This document shows, one piece after another, positions 42,001 to 52,000 of a DNA stretch of 64,000 bases; within the stretch, counting starts at the first letter, position 1, and every line of letters begins with the position of its first letter. The notes below the pieces were generated by a model, which was not told where the DNA came from, made no database searches, and saw only the letters and a program-made list of their open reading frames with translations. Source of the stretch: Onthophagus taurus (taxonomy: Eukaryota; Arthropoda; Insecta; Coleoptera; Scarabaeidae); NCBI RefSeq assembly GCF_036711975.1, contig NC_091971.1, positions 9,927,501 to 9,991,500 on the forward strand. The letters run 5' to 3'. A program made the translations under genes and the position numbers.

Positions 42001-45000
42001 CAAAATTCCAGACACTTTTCAGACAGTTTTCTAATTATTCTCTATTAGGTAGGCAACTCTAGTATGTGAAGTCGATAAAGAAGGAATTGACTATGTTGAA
42101 GTGCTTGGACGAATACTTACATCTTCAAAGAGTGGTTCATAAACGCATTTATCTCAAAAAGTTAAAGAACCATAAATTGGCAGAATGTCCAATTTTGGTC
42201 TTACATTAGACAATGTTGATCTCCTTCCAGGTAACGTAACATGTTTATGACACGGACTGATGATGCAAGGAGTAATGGAGAGATTAAAGAGGTGATATCA
42301 ATGTAAACTGCTCTCAGAGATGTAATTTATGTGACTTCAAATGCATATCACGAAAATCCTAATTCATGAAATCTTGGCAAAATGTTTGACCAGACACTGA
42401 GAAAGAAGTAACAAATTACCTCATTCCCATCTATATTAGTAACTAAATCAAATGATAATATGGTACTATTGAATGATATATTAAAATTAGCAAAATTCCA
42501 ATGATATCCAAATTATATAGAAGGTTGATGATTAAATGATAGATACAGTTATAAACACGGCAATAGTTAAGAACAGCTGACAGAAGAGTTAGAAGACGAA
42601 AATTACGGAAAATTGGCAGCGATTTCGTTAAAAAATCAAATGAAAAATCTTTATGCATAAAAAAATGATAAACAAGAAGAATGGTCAAGAAAAAGAAATA
42701 TATCTCAAAAAAAAAGTTGTTATAAATTTCTTTCAGAGAATATGAACAAATTCTTTACCAAGTAGGATTCGACAACCTGAAAACACTCACGTACCTACAT
42801 GATTTATCCAAGCAAAATGGAACAAGAAAGATAGAAATAAGTAGCAATTACGAAGAATATATCAAGATAAACTGGTGACGACTGACGTGCAGAAAAGGAT
42901 AAACGATCAAAAGAATGCAAAGTGTAAGAGAAGAAGAGGAAAACTATCCGACTACAATTGGCCGCTGCGGGGTAGCTCGCCCACACATCCCTAAGATAAA
43001 TTATATACCGGTACGTTCAATACACGACTATTAAGAGATGAGGATAGTATGGTAGAAATGAAAAACGCCATTGTAAAGATGAAAATTGTTAGATAATGCT
43101 TAATTAAGTAACCTATAATTTGCAGGCGATATAGTTGTGAATACGTGAAATAAGTTATTAATAAGAAAAACATCGATTCTAATTAGTTTACAATATTATA
43201 CTTAAATTTCATTAAACATGGTAAACATTATAATTAGCTTTGGTTGAGAACTCGTCGTTAGTGTCACTTATGTTAAGTAATGTTATCGCAATTCAGGAAA
43301 TTTGCATGTACTATTCGATATGCGCAAATTAAATTGATGAATAGAGTATACACTGTTAGCACATGGTTTTTCAAAGTTCTTCTACATAAAGTGACACACT
43401 GAAAGAATATGGGCACTTTTTAATATCGCATTCGCCTAATATTATAAAATATTATAAAATTAAGGCCACCTAAATATTTATTATTATTTATGAACTATAT
43501 ATGTTATTCACCCTCAATTTGCTTCTTTCCGAGATAGAAACATTAATATTTTAAATCGACCCTAAAGCACCGGATACACAAATTTAGGGATTATTATTCT
43601 AGAACACTCCAGACGTGCATTCCAGTGTTTCGTGTTTATTTTTTACAGTACCTGAGGCATATCGACGAACTCTTTGCAAACCTCTGGTGTAGTCTATTAT
43701 CTCAAGATATTCAAATCACAAGTTATTAGTGCGAAAACCAAAGTAGGCAAAAAGATGGGACTTCAAATCAGAATTGAAAATTGAGGGAAAGTCGGAACAG
43801 AATCGAAAAAAGTTTAATATAATTTATATTTTATATATGTAGTCACATAAGATTTCTTCTTTTGAATAACCTTCTACACAAATATATTGGCTTCGTGTCG
43901 CGGAAAGAACCTTACTTAGAAGACGAGTCTGCTCCTAAATCGTGCTTTCTATTCAGTGCAAGAGTTTCTGGACTGTTAGTTGGAGAATATATGTATATAA
44001 GTGCGAATCTCATGAATTATTTATTAGTTCTTTTGCGTTGTTATTACAATTGTTTTTGTTTTTTTTTTCTTAATAACTACACACTGTTTTGCTTAGGTAA
44101 CCTTCATCAAGCACGAGTAAAATAATAACAATATGGATAGTAAAACATTACATAAAAGCAAGAAATTTAAATCTTAGACTCAAATTTAAGAATTGCTTAT
44201 AAAATTAAAAACATGTACTACAATAAGGAGATTTCAAATATGATAACATCAATAAAATCAGAAATGTTTTTGTTATTTTCTGGAAAATTGGGATTTCTGG
44301 AATTGTTATTTTTCATAATAAAAAGCAGCAAACATGTTTATGGATTTTTGTAAATTTCAAATTGAAGAGAATTTTTGATCAATTTAATTTAAACCGCATC
44401 ATATTCTTCATCATCTATGCTAATAAAAAATAAAAAATTGATTTTATGTTTCTCTAAAAAGGTTTTTAAGTAATCATACTAAATTTTATTTTAATTCATT
44501 TAAATTTTTAAATATTTTATTCTTCATCATTTAAAGAAGAAAACACTGCAAGAAAATTATTTTTGACAATTTCATGAACATGATTTTCTTGAATTTTTAT
44601 AATTAGGATTTGGGGAAAATTTTTGATCAATTTAATTTGAACCTCATCGAATCCATCATCTATAGCTGCAAATATGGAAAGAAAATTATTTTTGTCATAG
44701 TTTATTTCTCTGGAAAACAACTAATTCTGGAATTTTTGCAAATTTTAGGTTGAGCAGAATTTTTCAATTCCTTATCGCCTCTAAAATAGCTAGCTTGGAA
44801 AAAATATACTTTTGTCATTTCCTATTTTGAAATTTTTGCAAAGTTTGAGCTCGCCAGAATTTTTGATCAATTTAATTTGAACCTCATCGTATTCTTCATC
44901 TGTCCATAGTAGCAAATATAAAAAAAATGTTTATCAGTTCAAATTTTCATCCATTTCATGTTCATATTTCTTTTAAATTGTCAAAAATTCCATGAAAAAG

Positions 45001-46047
45001 CAACAAAAAGTGAAAAATCTCAATTTTCCACAAATTCTCGAATCAATCTCTTGGAGAAATTTACAAAATCAATGAATTACCATTACTTCATAATTATCCG
45101 TTGGCTTTGTATGAAATTATTCATTATCAGTAATCAAAGCATTACCCATTTCAAATCATTCAAATTGGCAGAAATAACATTAATAATAAATATGCAAAAC
45201 TGCTATAATGGTTAATAAAAATAAAATCAGATTAGTCTTTTTAAAAAATTAAATAAAATGATTTGAATTATGACTTGAAAGTTAATAAGTAGTAACTTTT
45301 ATAAGTTTAACAAAAAAATTCAAGGAAATTAACGAAATCTAATCTACTGATATCTTAATTCTTATATCTAAATAAAATCATTTTCGACAAAAATTTGTTG
45401 CTCTTCACCCAATTACATAAACGTAGTTCTTCAAAAATTCCCGTTTATTTTATGAATTATTTTTACCGAAAAAATAGCTGTTTCTTGTAAAACAACGTCT
45501 TTGTTTGGGGCAAAAACAAAGCGCGAAGACAATACAATAATGCTCTAAGAATCTTAGAACGTATTTAAACGGTGATTTGGAGTGTCGAAACAGTAGTTTC
45601 ATAACGGAATTTAAATTTCCGAGATTGTTAATGATCAATGTGCTTCATAACAATTACGTTAACTGTCCGGATGATGAATGGTGATGAAAGGAATGACAAA
45701 CCATTTTGTCAATAAATAACAATCACCACAGCTTTTTCTAATTATTTTTTTTTATTTATTGTTTATTTTTAATTGTTCCCGTTAAATTACTTCTTTAATA
45801 ACTTTTTTATTAAGAAATTAATTAAATTTTTAAGTTAGATATTGTAATTCTAAATCATAAAATGCATAAATCCGGTTAAAATCATATTAAATTGTGTTAT
45901 GTATTACTTAAATGTAGGAAATCATCTTTGTTTTATCTTAATTTTGAGATTCGTGTTAGAATTATAATCATATTTTACTTACATCTGTGCTTGAGGCTTA
46001 GTTTCGGATTTTTTCCTTTTCTTAGCGCCGCTGGCCAATGCGCTCAT
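24067..46047 (-). CDS. tai: Taiman, p160/SRC nuclear receptor coactivator
   Basis: Coding exons: 46047-45983, 37511-37326, 37265-36411, 30306-29526, 29114-28242, 28181-27768, 27711-27505, 27445-27214, 26564-26376, 25567-25391, 25010-24931 and 24147-24067. They total 4,140 nt, or 1,379 residues. Taiman coactivates the ecdysone receptor and pairs with the JH receptor Met. Visible: [16 protein letters not shown] then bHLH ([20 protein letters not shown], about 22-80); PAS ([14 protein letters not shown], about 105-165) and a second PAS-like part (about 265-330). LxxLL boxes are LRDLL and LKDLL (about 556, 583), LQQLL (about 653), LAKLL (about 722), LSQLL (about 841) and C-terminal LQKLLSE. Middle and C-terminal parts are Gln/Pro-rich, and [20 protein letters not shown] is conserved. 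The first exon stays open upstream of this ATG to its acceptor at 46087 (LGPCELQDPVWAK), so an unseen upstream coding exon is likely. Confidence 0.95.
24489..24540. repeat. 25-bp tandem duplication
   Basis: Two copies of TTCTTTCCAACCCATAGGGA with AAATT spacers, period 25 bp, in the last intron of taiman. Confidence 0.85.
30921..31088. ncRNA. Candidate hairpin RNA in taiman intron
   Basis: Two arms of about 75 nt pair around a ~15-nt loop (CTTACCTACATAAAG). The exact inner blocks are TCCAATCGGAACAGATGGT opposite ACCATCTGTTCCGATTGGA, and ACGTCGCGCCTT opposite AAGGCGCGACGT. The outer part TCTGCGGGG pairs with CCCCGCAGA. Mismatches and bulges lie between. It is GC- and CpG-rich inside an AT-rich intron (between exons 30306 and 36411). 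It could be a microRNA-type precursor, a self-complementary regulatory RNA or a foldback relic. No known microRNA was recognised. Confidence 0.4.
31555..32115. repeat. Hairpin-satellite block in taiman intron
   Basis: About four irregular units of the satellite described at 46.95-47.76 kb. TTCTAGTTCTAGGTxTAxTG arms alternate with the core TTTAGCCGTCTTGAGAGACG and GCTAAACCCGAATGTTTCTA. Copies diverge more than at 47 kb. Confidence 0.8.
32116..34639. other. Taiman intron sequence, no gene seen
   Basis: AT-rich intronic DNA. A CpG-richer patch at about 32560-32930 (GACTCGGCGACGAATGTC and flanks) could be a regulatory element or alternative promoter, but no exon is supported. Confidence 0.4.
34640..35565 (+). 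pseudogene. Decayed non-LTR retrotransposon (RT domain)
   Basis: Read across frames, the plus strand gives [46 protein letters not shown] followed by [19 protein letters not shown], then [20 protein letters not shown] and a terminal [14 protein letters not shown]. The order is that of a LINE ORF2 with an RTE/jockey-like reverse transcriptase: EIxxALxxxKxxKAPGxDG, the FxDxxKAFDSV block, the A/YADD catalytic box, YLG, then the C-terminal RWxDDI. The segment between the FIDY and ADD boxes is deleted, and stops are frequent. It is in antisense to taiman, inside its intron. Confidence 0.75.
35566..36410. other. Taiman intron, no gene seen
   Basis: Non-coding AT-rich intron up to the donor of the PAS exon. 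A weak palindrome around ACATGTGGCA ... TGCCACATAT lies at about 36108-36150. Confidence 0.4.
37512..37745. promoter_or_regulatory. CpG-rich segment upstream of the bHLH exon
   Basis: It is unusually rich in CpG for this intron. On the minus strand an ATG at 37561 opens a frame ([17 protein letters not shown]) that continues without stop through the acceptor into the bHLH exon. A shorter taiman isoform starting here is possible but would lose the KKRKK basic N-terminus. Inference only. Confidence 0.3.
38384..39850. repeat. Hairpin-satellite array with 686-bp higher-order duplication
   Basis: Units of the CTAGTTCTAG hairpin satellite fill the block. The segment starting GGGAGAGAATAACAACTAAA at 38384 is repeated from 39070, a 686-bp period, with nearly identical order of subunits. 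Each copy begins with CAACCCAACCCAACCCGAAT. Hairpin cores read TTTAGCCGTCTTTAGAGACG and TTTAGCCGCACGTCTCTCAA. In taiman's first mapped intron. Confidence 0.85.
39870..41800. other. Taiman intron with CpG-richer stretch
   Basis: Mostly AT-rich. The stretch at 40120-40340 and 40560-40700 is richer in CpG and purine runs (GAAGAAGAAG) and could be a promoter or untranslated exon. No coding exon was identified. Confidence 0.35.
41822..41922 (+). pseudogene. Possible Tigger/CENP-B-like transposase fragment
   Basis: The plus-strand frame reads [21 protein letters not shown] followed by [10 protein letters not shown]. Tigger/pogo and CENP-B helix-turn-helix proteins carry ASxGWLxRFKxRHGIxFxxxxGE at this point, a good positional match over about 25 residues. 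Nothing further is clear. Low confidence. Confidence 0.35.
41930..44370. other. Taiman intron, no gene seen
   Basis: AT-rich, stop-rich in all frames. Several purine-rich stretches around 42.5-42.95 kb look like eroded transposon sequence, but no family was recognised. Confidence 0.4.
44375..44910. repeat. Three ~240-bp degenerate direct repeats
   Basis: TTTTTGATCAATTTAATTT with AAACC or GAACC and CATCATATTCTTCATC-like continuation occurs at about 44375, 44617 and 44857, spacing about 242 and 240 bp. The intervening sequence is similar (GGAATTTTTGCAAATTT, AGAATTTTTG). Confidence 0.6.
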
Positions 46048-46949
46048 CTTGGCCCACACAGGGTCCTGCAGTTCACAAGGACCGAGGCTATAAAGAAACA
46101 AACATACAACATTATCAACACCGCAATACGTTTCATAATAAAATGTATTGAGCATATTAAACCGAAAAATACCTGCTCGACACCTTATCATCAACGAACA
46201 TTTCACCGTACTACACTACGAACCCTGTCAATATTAGAGCGATAATTCTCTAGATAACGATCTTATCCTTACAAAGACGACGCCTGCCTTTTCGACAAGT
46301 AGAGAAAAACGAACAACTGTTTAGACGTTTGCACAATTTTATCTAAACGCGGATACCTACATAAAATTTTATAACTACTGCTACTGTTGTTTGCTCAGAG
46401 ATAATCAGATTTAGAGATTTAAACTGTGATGTAATTTAAAATAAAGAAATAGTTTCCTTTTTGGCAGTAATTATAAAACGTACTCATTATGATAGATACA
46501 CCGTGCGGTTTTTTTGATTTTACATGCGTTATAAACACTCAGATAACCGTAGCAGTCACTCGAAGGAGAACATCTGATTAGATTATCAGAAATATGTCCA
46601 GTAAGAATAATAAACCGTAACGAGACAAGAATGCACTTAAATTTCATAAAAATGTGATCTCGCCATGTTTCGATTTGTACCACTTTGTGTGTTAAAATTC
46701 GATACCAGCTTATGGTGCGAGAAGCTGTTTGGTAATTTTCACTTTAAACGTGACCGCGTCAATAATACCGTCGTGATCACGTGTTTTATTACAATGTATT
46801 TACGTCAGGAATTTCGATGTAATTTAATCCGCATTAAATGGTTTCGCATTTTATGAGAACGTTTGTGGTAATGTTTAAAATTAAAACTAAATTATTTCAA
46901 TTAATTGAAAGAATTAAATCATTTTTATTTAATTTTTGGAATAATCACT

Positions 46950-47745
46950 ACAAGAAGAACTAGAAAGTTTCGAGTTAAGCCGTCCATCTTCAGGTTCTAG
47001 GTATAGCGTTAGTTCTAGTAACAGTGTTAGTGTAAAATTAGAACTAACACTAAACCTAGAACTAGAAACATTCGGGTTTAGCCGCACGTCTCTCAAGACG
47101 GCTAAACCCGAATGATTCTAGTTCTAGGTCTAGTGTTAGTTGTAGTAACAATGTAAGTGTAAAACTAGAACTAACACTAGACCTAGAACTAGAAACATTC
47201 GGGTTTAGCCGCACGTCTCTCAAGACGGCTAAACCCGAATGATTCTAGTTTTAGGTCTAGTGTTAGTTCTAGTAACAATGTTAGTGTAAAATTAGAACTA
47301 ACACTAGACCTAGAACTAGAAACATTCGGGTTTAGCCGCACGTCTCTCAAGACGGCTAAACCCGAATGATTCTAGTTCAAGGTATAGTGCTAGTTCTAGT
47401 AACAGTGTTAGTGTAAAACTGAAACTAACACTAGACCTAGAACTAGAAACATTCGGGTTTAGCCGCACGTCTCTCAAGACGGCTAAACCCGAATGATTCT
47501 AGTTCTAGGTCTAGTGTTAGTTCTAGTAACAATGTTAGTGTAAAACTAGAACTAACACTAGACCTAGAACTAGAAACATTCGGGTTTAGCCGCACGTCTC
47601 TCAAGACGGCTAAACCCGAATGATTCTAGTTCAAGGTATAGTGCTAGTTCTAGTAACAGTGTTAGTGTAAAACTAGAACTAAGACTAGTTCTAGGTCTAG
47701 GTTTTAATTGTTATTCAGTGTTAGATTGTTGTATATCTTTATTGA
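46950..47745. repeat. 127-bp hairpin-forming satellite array
   Basis: GAACTAACACTAGACCTAGA starts recur at 47041, 47168, 47295, 47422 and 47549, an exact 127-bp period. Each unit holds a long palindrome: TAACACTAGACCTAGAACTA, then GAAACATTCGGGTTTAGCCG, a ~14-nt spacer, CGGCTAAACCCGAATGATTC and TAGTTCTAGGTCTAGTGTTA. Arms are about 40 bp with one or two mismatches. The remaining part of the unit is a second, shorter inverted repeat (AGTGTTAGTTCTAG ... CTAGAACTAACACT). It lies about 0.9 kb upstream of the first mapped taiman exon. No protein is encoded. Confidence 0.92.
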
Positions 47746-48399
47746 ACTAAAAATAGAACTAACTAATAATCCATCATATCGTTATTTTACTGTACAACAT
47801 TCTCTACATTCAATACTATGCATAAAATTTATTAATTTTTAACGATTCAATAATTAAAATAATTATAAGCTATTATAGCAAGCAATTTTAGATTTCAACA
47901 TTCAAAGTAAAAACAAATTTAAAAACAAAATGATTTGCCCATATTTTTTAATTAACGTGGTTAGCAGTCCATTAGCTAATGAGTAAAGATTTTTTAATGA
48001 ATTTTAAATGTTTTATTAAAATTGATCATCCATAAAGTAAATCCTGTATAATTTTTGAAGTAAAAAAAGATCATTGGAACCGATGTCAACTACAACCATA
48101 AAAAAAACTTTCTAATGGAAACAGTGCGGTTCGTTCGTATTCGAAATCGACATTTATTACGACATCCACACACCACACGCACGGACGAACGAAATAACGA
48201 ACGAATCCAAGCAAAGAACGTCGGTTGGGAGGTTACCAAGAACACGCACGATTGCCATATTTCGATACAGTACGTAACGAGATGATTATACGGCGATTAG
48301 TAACGTCGCCGCTTATGAATATGTAATTAACCTTCCCCCTTATACCCGCATAGTTCCCCCATTATAACATACTACGCACACATAACGAAATAAAAAGTC

Positions 48400-48960
48400 A
48401 TCATAAATAACCTCAACACGAAATCGAATCAAAGTCGATGAAATAAAAAAATAATGACGTCACGAAAATCTCCTTCGTAAAGTTGGCCAAGTTCCAACAT
48501 CCTTCTCTCTCTCTTTAAAGTAAAAGTAACGTGTGTATAGAAATTGATTATTATTAATGGGACCGTTACGCTGCGCCGACTTAATTTATTGAGAACGGAG
48601 TGCCGAGCACTCCGCAATGGAAATGGAAATGTTGGTGGAGATTGAGATTGAGAAGACGCCGTCGTGGTAATCGTAGTAGTCGGTTTGTGGTCCAAGAACG
48701 AAGAACGGACGTCATCTGTCGGTCGGCGCGCAAAACGTTGTCGGCCGTCGGCTGCTTGACCCACTTTCTGCAAGAACTTGCACCTTGGTTCCGACCACGA
48801 CGACGTTTAGTTAGATAAGTAGAATCGTTGCCGCCACCACCACAACTTCGGTCGCCGATTTGGGTTTGTACGCGCAAGTTCGTCACGACTCACGGTGTTT
48901 CAGAGTTGCTATTCGAGTGTAGGCGATGTTGTTGTACTCTATAGTGTCATTGAAATTCGC
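48400..48960 (-). promoter_or_regulatory. CpG-rich island, possible taiman 5' exon/promoter
   Basis: Base composition shifts to CpG-rich. On the minus strand CACCGTGAGTCG near 48893 is a good splice donor; the sequence just upstream (48895-48960) has a stop shortly after its ATG, so it would be a non-coding first exon. Attribution to taiman is inferred from strand and position. Confidence 0.3.
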
Positions 48961-49009
48961 AATGGAGAAAGTAAAAGTTGAGTTTTACTTTGGTCTTGCA
49001 ATTTTATGT

Positions 49010-52000
49010 TCAAAATGTGTTTCTCAGAAAATTATGCCAAAATGATTTGAACAACATTTTTTAACTGATTAGGTCCGACCAAGAAAAAGAAGTTGTTTTG
49101 TCATTTCACGTTTCTAAAGATTTTTGAGAACATATTCCTAATTACTAGTTCTGTAATATTTGTAAATTTACAACAACCACCAGTCTGAGTTACTACGAAA
49201 TCTATTTCATGCATCTTAGGGTTGTTTCGAAGAAATGCAGAATGTATTTGATAAATGATATCCAACACGAAATGCATTCCCAGAAAAATAGGAATGCGAA
49301 TTATGCAAAATGATAGACTGGCATACTTCAGTTTGTATTTTTTGTATTTTACACCACTTCGATCAACAATTCTAATGATAAGCTAATGAACATTGTTACA
49401 TCTATAATGTCAATTAAAAGCAAGCCACTTATTTCTATTTGATATCAAAAACTTTTGCTACTTTTAAGATGCCGTCAAATACCGATTTATAATTTTGCCT
49501 TATTCTCAATACCTTTATGATATTGTGTTATGAGTGTTTTGTATTTTTATATTTGATGATTCAAAGTTTGAAAGAAGGTGTGTGTATCCATACACATTCT
49601 ATTGAATACGCTGACAACGAACTGGTTAATATCTTTAGTGAGATGTACATTATATTGTCAAATGATTCTAAATGTGGTCGATACCTCATTTCAATGTTCA
49701 ACCTCATTCCAATTCGATACCTCTTCTGACAACATTTCAGAAATGAAAATTAGATCAATGGTTCAATCAATACCTTTCCAAGTTCAAATTGCCATTAATC
49801 AAATTCAAAATGGAATTAAACAAAACCAATTTGCCAACTGTCATAATCAAATTGGCATTAATCAAAATCAAAATGACATTAATCAACATCAAAGTGGCAT
49901 TCAATAATTTAACAAAACAATCTTTGATTCGTGATTAACGTTTTCGTGATGTTGTTAACTCAAAAGGTGACATCCTCCATGTTTAAAATAGAGGTGATGT
50001 GCTTTTTAATTACGGCTATAAACCTGTTATAGTTAGTTACATTAATTTTTGGAATATTGTTCCTAATTATATTTTCTAATTTTCGAATTCTGTACTCTGT
50101 TTGAGACAAATTTTCTCTTTGTAATTGCATTTTCGAAGTCGGCCTTTACACCTGCTTACAAAATTGATCAAGCGTGTTCACTTGGGTTTAGCATTGGACT
50201 TAGCTTTACAAGTTTATGATGAAGAAATTCTTGTTGGTTTTGTTTAATGCCATTTTGAGTTTGATTAGTGCCAATTTGAACTTGAAATGGTATAGTTGTT
50301 TAGATAAGTTTTGTTATTCAAATAATATTTCAAAATTTCTATCAACATTATTGTGATTGTCGTTTTCATTTCTTTAATTGCATATAAACATGCTTTACCA
50401 AGTGGAATTTAAAAAAATATATATATAAGAAAAACTCCACATCAACGAATTCACAGAATTCTTTATACATTCTATGTGCAAAATAAATCATTTAAAAAAT
50501 GTAAATACTTGGTAACTACCAATTCCATTCTGCATGATTTTCGAACGTTCTTATGTAAAACATCAGCTTTATATTTATCAACCTTATCTATAATATTTCA
50601 AGATTACAGTATGTATTATCTTCTCCAACAGCAAAACATTTTTTCTAGTGATTTTTCTAATTGATTTCTTCCAATGTATTAACAATAAATGAATCAATGC
50701 AGAATATTTTTTATATATCTCACTTCAAGCCACTGTCCTTCTAATGTTCATTTAAGTTTTGCCAATGTACGTTTGGTAAGACTAGAAATATGAAGTAGGT
50801 GCCACAAACTTTTATGTTTTTTTTTCTTGGGCTTCATAATGTGCCGTTTGCAATGCACGTTGATAATTACATGTTCATGGACTATGTATGCATCTGATAG
50901 TATGAATAGACATAACTCCAAAAAATCTAATCGATGATATTTATCTAAATCTAGATTTATTCTCCTTGCTTCGGCGTTATCAAAGCGCAAATATTGAAAA
51001 ATTGTATTAAACCTGCTTCTAGTTATGTTACATATGGAGCGTTAACAACTTCTTCATTCAATAAGAAGTAGAAAATCCAATACTTCGAAATTTTTACTTG
51101 AATTAGTATATTTTAGATGAACTACTGCATTAGCTCATTGGACCACGTGGTTGCTAATGTCATGTCTAAAGAATTGGCAAAAACTACTACAAATTGTGTC
51201 TAAGTATATGTCACTTCCGATTTGACAGATAATGCTTTCGACTATTTGTGTAAACAGGATAGATGGTATCTTATGTTTGCAGACACAGATTAAATAACTA
51301 CTTCCAGAAATAGCAAAATCGTGCCATAGCTTTGTACTAACAGCACTACAAATTATACATTGCTGACATCATTAGATTCTGCGTCAAACGAAGTTATATT
51401 CTGATTATAGCAGAAAAATCACCTCCATCACCAATCTTTTTTTCTTCTTGAAACCATTGAAATAAAGAACACTTCCGCACTTTTATTAGTTAACTGAAAT
51501 GTTTAGACTAAGTTCAATATAAAAGTAGGTTAATTGGGGTTACTAGAACCAATAAAAACGTTTAAAATAGTACAAATTTCAATTAAATCACATCGGAATT
51601 TATTACGTTACGATTTTATTAGTTGATTAATTTCAAAATAATATCACTTTCTGAATATTACTCTTTCAATTAAATAATTGATTACGGTTGAAAGTCCATC
51701 ATCTGTCAAAATAGTGCGTGCTATAATCACACGTTCAAACAGCAACTATTTACACTAAGAACGATAAGAAACATCCGAACGTTTTTATTAGAAAAAGATC
51801 GCAATAAATGTTGTCACGTTTTTTCCCATTTTCTACGATTCCCAACTTAGATGTTATCTAAATCTGTTTAAATAGTAAACAACTACTTTCAGGAAGAAAG
51901 TTTTGTAGTGTTTATAATTAATTGATGTTGATGACTAAGGATTTCAATAAAATTGATTTAAACGAATTCGTACAAATTCTTTTGGTGAAGGTTTGTATAT

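Noticed and set aside
46985..47700. CRISPR-like array (regular repeats with palindromes)
   Set aside because: The genome is clearly eukaryotic, and the whole 127-bp unit is conserved with no unique spacers.
48429..48886. Overlapping frames on both strands in the 48.6-kb island
   Set aside because: Low-complexity Arg- and Ser-rich translations of CpG-rich DNA, with no conserved domain; treated as a regulatory or untranslated region.
50748..50990. 80-codon minus-strand frame
   Set aside because: No domain or homologous pattern recognised, and no splice context; length is within chance for the region.
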